A stretch of DNA of 7,122 bases, from positions 1 to 7,122 of the forward strand of contig JBHIBR010000094.1 of NCBI GenBank assembly GCA_046759145.1, given 5' to 3'. Shown piece by piece: positions 4,779 through 7,122 of the stretch. Each line of letters starts with the position of its first letter. Positions within the stretch are counted from its first letter, which is position 1. The translations under genes were made by a program, and so were the position numbers. The notes under the pieces are model-generated. The model did no database searches. It was not told the DNA's origin and was given only the letters and a program-made list of their open reading frames with translations. The DNA comes from JBHIBR01 sp046759145 [NCBI: Nitrospinota bacterium]. Lineage in GTDB: Bacteria; UBA8248.

Positions 4779-6159
4779 TTCCGGGGGCTCCTTCGGTGGC
4801 GGTGCGCTCGAGGGGCAATGTCACCCGCAGCAAGGCCCCACCCGTCGCGCCGTTGGCCGCAGTGACCCGCCCGCCGTGGGACTCCACGACCCGTTGGCAG
4901 ATTGCAAGCCCCAAGCCTGTCCCCTCCTCCCGGGTGGTGAAGAAGGGGTCAAAGACCCGCTCGAGGTCCTCCGGGGGGATGCCGGGTCCTGTGTCGGCGA
5001 CGGTGACGCAGGTCTGGCGCGCAAACTCATCGACCTCCAGCTGCACGCGGATGGTTCCGTCCCGCCCGATAGCCTCCAGGGCATTCACCAACAGGCTCAT
5101 GAACGCCGGCTGCAGGTTGTCCCGGTCCGCCATGACGAGAGGGCCTTTTGGAGGATAGTTCTCTGCAATGATGATGCCACGGTTGGAGCACTCGCCCTTG
5201 AGGAGCTCACAAGTTTCGTGGAGGAGCTTTTTTAGGTCGATTCGACCCACAGCCAGAGGGGCTGGTCGCGCAAAGCGAAGCAGCGCCTTGAGGGTCTTGT
5301 CTGCATCGGCCACGTTGCGTTGAATCACCACAAGATGCCGCCGCAAGGGTTCAGGAGGCCGCAGCGAATCCAGGCAGAACTGCACTGCGCTGGCGATGAT
5401 CCCCAGAGGATTGCCGATCTGATGCGCCAGGCCCGCTGCCAATAGCCCCATGCCCGCTAGCTTCTCCTGATGAATCACCTCGCGCTCCAGGGTCTTGCGC
5501 TCCATCAGGTCGCGCGCAATGGTCCTGGATGCCCTCTTGAAGTGGAGAAACAAGCCCGCGTAGAGAACCAACGCGCCAGCGAGCACGGCCCCCCACACGA
5601 TCGCCCGTTGGCGCCAAAGGCGGCGGAAAAGCGGCTCGAAGGAGGTGTATATCTCATAGGCCCCGATCACGGAGCCGCTGTTGGAATCGCGGATGGGAAG
5701 ATAGAGTTCGAGCAACCGGCCGTGGCCAAGCGCACTCTCTACGGCGTGCTCTGCAGCAGATAGGTCGGAGAGGCTAAGGGCGCTTTCACCCGAGAGCGCT
5801 TTCTCCAGGTTGGGATTCTTCGGGAAGATCTTCCCGACCTGGTCAGGGGCCCGCGAATGATAGAGAAGGCGACCGGAATCGTCGTAGAGCTTGATGGTGA
5901 CGACCTTCCGCGCGCGAAGGAGCGGAGCCAACGCCTTTTCCAGCCTGGCGAGATTATCTCCCTCGCGAATGCGCCTCAGCTCTGCATCGGTGGGGAGCAC
6001 CCGGGTCACCGCCCGAAAGTAGTCGAGGCTCGTCAACGACACCTCGCGGAGCATCCGATGTTCAGCGTAGAATGCCAAGCCGATGGCCAGAGCGAGGGCA
6101 CAGGCCGCCCACAGAAGGGCGCTCAGGAGAGAAAAGCTTCTCAGGGGACGGACATCCAT
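4771..6159 (-). CDS. Membrane sensor histidine kinase with periplasmic Cache-like sensor domain
   Basis: A 462-aa kinase. Two membrane helices (about 9-31 and 186-206) flank an outside domain of about 155 residues. Its pattern KLYDDSGRLLYHS (90-102), VGKIFPKNPNLEKALSGE (108-125) and LELYLPIRD...GSVIGAYEIY (150-171) resembles Cache-type ligand sensors. A short linker leads to the HisKA dimer domain with phospho-acceptor H246 in GLAHQIGNPLG (243-253), then the ATPase domain: N359 in the N box, DTGPGI at 389-394, FDPFF at 403-407, GTGLGL at 413-418. The residue after the histidine is Gln instead of the usual Glu. No PAS or HAMP domain is obvious. The stop overlaps the start of the response-regulator gene, making it the cognate kinase. 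The ligand is unknown; the context suggests a substrate or product of the downstream molybdoenzyme. A TATAAT element lies just upstream of the start. Confidence 0.95.
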   Translation of the reverse strand: MDVRPLRSFSLLSALLWAACALALAIGLAFYAEHRMLREVSLTSLDYFRAVTRVLPTDAELRRIREGDNLARLEKALAPLLRARKVVTIKLYDDSGRLLYHSRAPDQVGKIFPKNPNLEKALSGESALSLSDLSAAEHAVESALGHGRLLELYLPIRDSNSGSVIGAYEIYTSFEPLFRRLWRQRAIVWGAVLAGALVLYAGLFLHFKRASRTIARDLMERKTLEREVIHQEKLAGMGLLAAGLAHQIGNPLGIIASAVQFCLDSLRPPEPLRRHLVVIQRNVADADKTLKALLRFARPAPLAVGRIDLKKLLHETCELLKGECSNRGIIIAENYPPKGPLVMADRDNLQPAFMSLLVNALEAIGRDGTIRVQLEVDEFARQTCVTVADTGPGIPPEDLERVFDPFFTTREEGTGLGLAICQRVVESHGGRVTAANGATGGALLRVTLPLERTATEGAPGNG

Positions 6160-6180
6160 CGGGACACCCCCGCTTCTCCC

Positions 6181-6186
6181 ATTATA
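6181..6186 (-). promoter_or_regulatory. Possible -10 element for the kinase-regulator operon
   Basis: The minus strand reads a perfect TATAAT ending 21 nt upstream of the kinase ATG (6159), so transcription would start near 6174 with a leader of about 14 nt. No good -35 box sits at 16-18 nt; the closest match, TTGAAA, is 22 nt away. A weak, possibly activator-dependent sigma-70 promoter is the best reading. The leader is G-rich (GCGGGGGTG), which may serve as ribosome binding sequence. Confidence 0.42.
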
Positions 6187-6188
6187 GA

Positions 6189-6217
6189 TGAAACCTCGGG
6201 GTAGCGGGTTTCAAACC
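6189..6217. promoter_or_regulatory. Overlapping inverted repeats upstream of the kinase -10 element
   Basis: TGAAACC (6189-6195) and GGTTTCA (6207-6213) are perfect inverted repeats with an 11-nt spacer. GGTTT and AAACC (6207-6217) form a second perfect symmetry around a single base. Three AAACC half-sites in alternating orientation thus lie immediately upstream of TATAAT, where an operator for the kinase operon would sit. No protein is known to bind here; the symmetry is visible, the role is inferred. Confidence 0.35.
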
Positions 6218-6967
6218 GGAGGGCTCTTCTAAGCCGCCCGCAGGGGAACGGGCCACGCGAGGCGTCGCGCGGGGGCAGCGTCAAGGCGCGCCCGGCGTTT
6301 CAGCGTCCTCGGCCAAGTGCCGGCGACGACGCGGAGGCTAACATACGTGGTCGCCATCCGCAGCTATCTGATGGGCCTGGGGCGCTAGGTGTGGAATCCA
6401 AACACGTTGTTCAGGCCGCCGACAGTGCGGGGGCGGCAAGAGGTCGACTGCGGCTGAAACCTCCTCTTGCTGCAATCTGGCATTCCGGGAAGCTCCGGGC
6501 CCGGGAGAGGGCGGAGAGCTTCGCTGAGCGGCTCAGGCCTTCCCAAGGGTTGCGGCAGATGGAAGGGCTCGCCCCGATGGGTTTCGGTTGACAGGCTGGG
6601 GCGTGGTGAGGTAGTAGATCATTCAAACCGAATGGAGAAAGCCAAAGAGGCGAAAACACACGGCACCCGACCTAGCTCGCAAGAAAGTGAGGTCCGCCGG
6701 CCAGGTGCGCTTCGCCAGTGTCTCCGAGAAGGGGCAGCGCTGGATGAGGCCGATCGGGACCCCGGGGGGAGCGTAGGGAGCCCAATGGTGTCTCGACGAA
6801 AGGGAAGGGCGTATCTCTTGCGCCGCGGGGAGGGAAGGGCGCCTTCCTCCGAGCTTTCAGCCCGAGGGGCGCGCCGCAGGGAGCGGACGCGGCGTCTCGG
6901 CCAGGCCGGGCGGAGGGCCTTTCGGGATTGGCACACAACGGGGGCACAACAGAGGGGGGAGTAGGCC
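6218..6967. other. Long gene-free region between the divergent kinase and TAXI receptor genes
   Basis: No open frame here has both a plausible start and a recognisable product; translations in all frames are rich in Arg, Gly, Ser and Pro, as expected of G+C-rich non-coding DNA. Visible items: GAAGCTC/GAGCTTC inverted repeat (6489-6495 and 6516-6522) enclosing the palindrome CCGGGCCCGG (6495-6504); a small hairpin CATTC-AAACC-GAATG (6620-6634); an 11-bp direct repeat AGGGAAGGGCG at 6801-6811 and 6831-6841, the second copy beginning exactly 30 bp after the first; and a GGAAGG/CCTTCC hairpin (6833-6847). I find no tRNA, CRISPR or insertion-sequence ends. It may hold a long 5' leader, an RNA or decayed sequence. 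Confidence 0.5.
6807..6821 (+). promoter_or_regulatory. Weak candidate sigma-54 promoter upstream of the TAXI receptor gene
   Basis: Plus strand: GGGCGT, five bases ATCTC, then TTGC. GG and GC have the correct offset and GGGC matches the start of the Rrf2 promoter, but the other -24 positions differ and no copy of the shared CCATGGC/GCCATGG palindrome is found upstream. The predicted start would be about 6833, 135 nt before the ATG. A match this loose is expected by chance at an appreciable rate in a region this size. Confidence 0.22.
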
Positions 6968-7122
6968 ATGAAGAAGCTGCTGAAGCTGGTTCTTGCAATT
7001 GTGGTCGCCGCCGCCTTCGCGGGGTTGGCCCCTCCTGCCGACGCCCAGAAGTACCTGGTGATCGGCGGGGGCTCGACCGTCGGAATCTACTACCAGGTGG
7101 CCTTGAACGTCTGCAAGCTGGT
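6968..7122 (+). CDS. TAXI-family TRAP transporter solute-binding protein (N-terminal part)
   Basis: The first 51 codons are present; the gene runs off the window. MKKLLKL and a hydrophobic core (about 5-21) ending in ADA (24-26) form a Sec signal peptide. The mature start QKYLVIGGGSTVGIYYQVAL (27-46) matches the TAXI receptor N-terminus, in which a G-rich strand is followed by a YY-containing helix. These periplasmic proteins capture small organic acids or amino acids for a TRAP membrane permease, which would be expected downstream. A GGGGGGAG ribosome site lies just upstream of the ATG. It is transcribed away from the kinase operon across about 800 bp, so a link to the two-component system is possible but not shown. 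The ligand is unknown. Confidence 0.82.
   Translation, partial: MKKLLKLVLAIVVAAAFAGLAPPADAQKYLVIGGGSTVGIYYQVALNVCKL

Noticed and set aside
6231-6388. Plus-strand open stretch ending in a tail like TYVVAIRSYLMGLGR and a TAG, as a remnant gene end
   Set aside because: About 53 codons with no start, Arg-rich low complexity upstream, and no recognised family.
6588-6617. TTGACA with TAGTAG 18 nt downstream on the plus strand as a sigma-70 promoter for the TAXI gene
   Set aside because: The -35 box is perfect, but the -10 match is only 3 of 6 and it lies about 350 nt from the gene; too weak to list.
6929-6947. TGGCAC followed by GGGGC just before the TAXI gene, reminiscent of a sigma-54 promoter
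   Set aside because: The GG and GC dinucleotides are 2 nt too far apart and the -12 TTGC is absent; sigma-54 promoters do not tolerate this spacing.

Overview
The window is G+C-rich bacterial DNA with a dense minus-strand gene block. It encodes a sigma-54-dependent two-component system, a Cache-like sensor kinase, a three-part periplasmic molybdoenzyme module and the start of a TAXI-type TRAP receptor. This content fits environmental Gram-negative lineages such as Deltaproteobacteria-like groups, NC10/Methylomirabilota or Rokubacteria. That placement is an inference from gene content and base composition; nothing here fixes the taxon.

Layout, in minus-strand transcription order (high to low coordinates). 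(1) 6159-4771, membrane sensor histidine kinase. (2) 4778-3402, NtrC-type response regulator with an intact GAFTGA motif, overlapping the kinase by 8 nt. (3) 3215-2964, small secreted helical protein of 83 aa. (4) 2611-2156, Rrf2-family regulator with likely Fe-S cysteines. (5) 2110-1391, four-cluster ferredoxin-like subunit (B). (6) 1378-158, NrfD/PsrC-type membrane quinol subunit (C). (7) 154 to beyond base 1, N-terminus of a Tat-exported protein (A), presumably the molybdopterin catalytic subunit. The B-C-A order is that of ttrBCA-like complex iron-sulfur molybdoenzymes, but the substrate cannot be read from this window. On the plus strand, after an 808-bp stretch without a convincing gene, a TAXI-family TRAP solute-binding protein begins at 6968 and runs off the end.

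The most interesting signal is regulatory. Two intergenic regions downstream of the sigma-54 activator each carry a -24/-12-like promoter pointing at the next minus-strand gene. Each also carries, about 85 or 150 bp further upstream, a copy of the same palindrome: CCATGGC, 6 nt, then GCCATGG or GCCATTG, then CTC(A/G)G. I read these as upstream activator sites for the response regulator encoded next door. The inferred circuit is: kinase senses a periplasmic ligand; regulator binds the palindromes; sigma-54 RNA polymerase transcribes (i) the small secreted protein and (ii) an operon of Rrf2 regulator plus B-C-A molybdoenzyme. The Rrf2 protein could add Fe-S or redox feedback from inside the operon. 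The genes are known families. The circuit and the small secreted protein as its co-regulated partner are inferred from sequence and appear worth testing.
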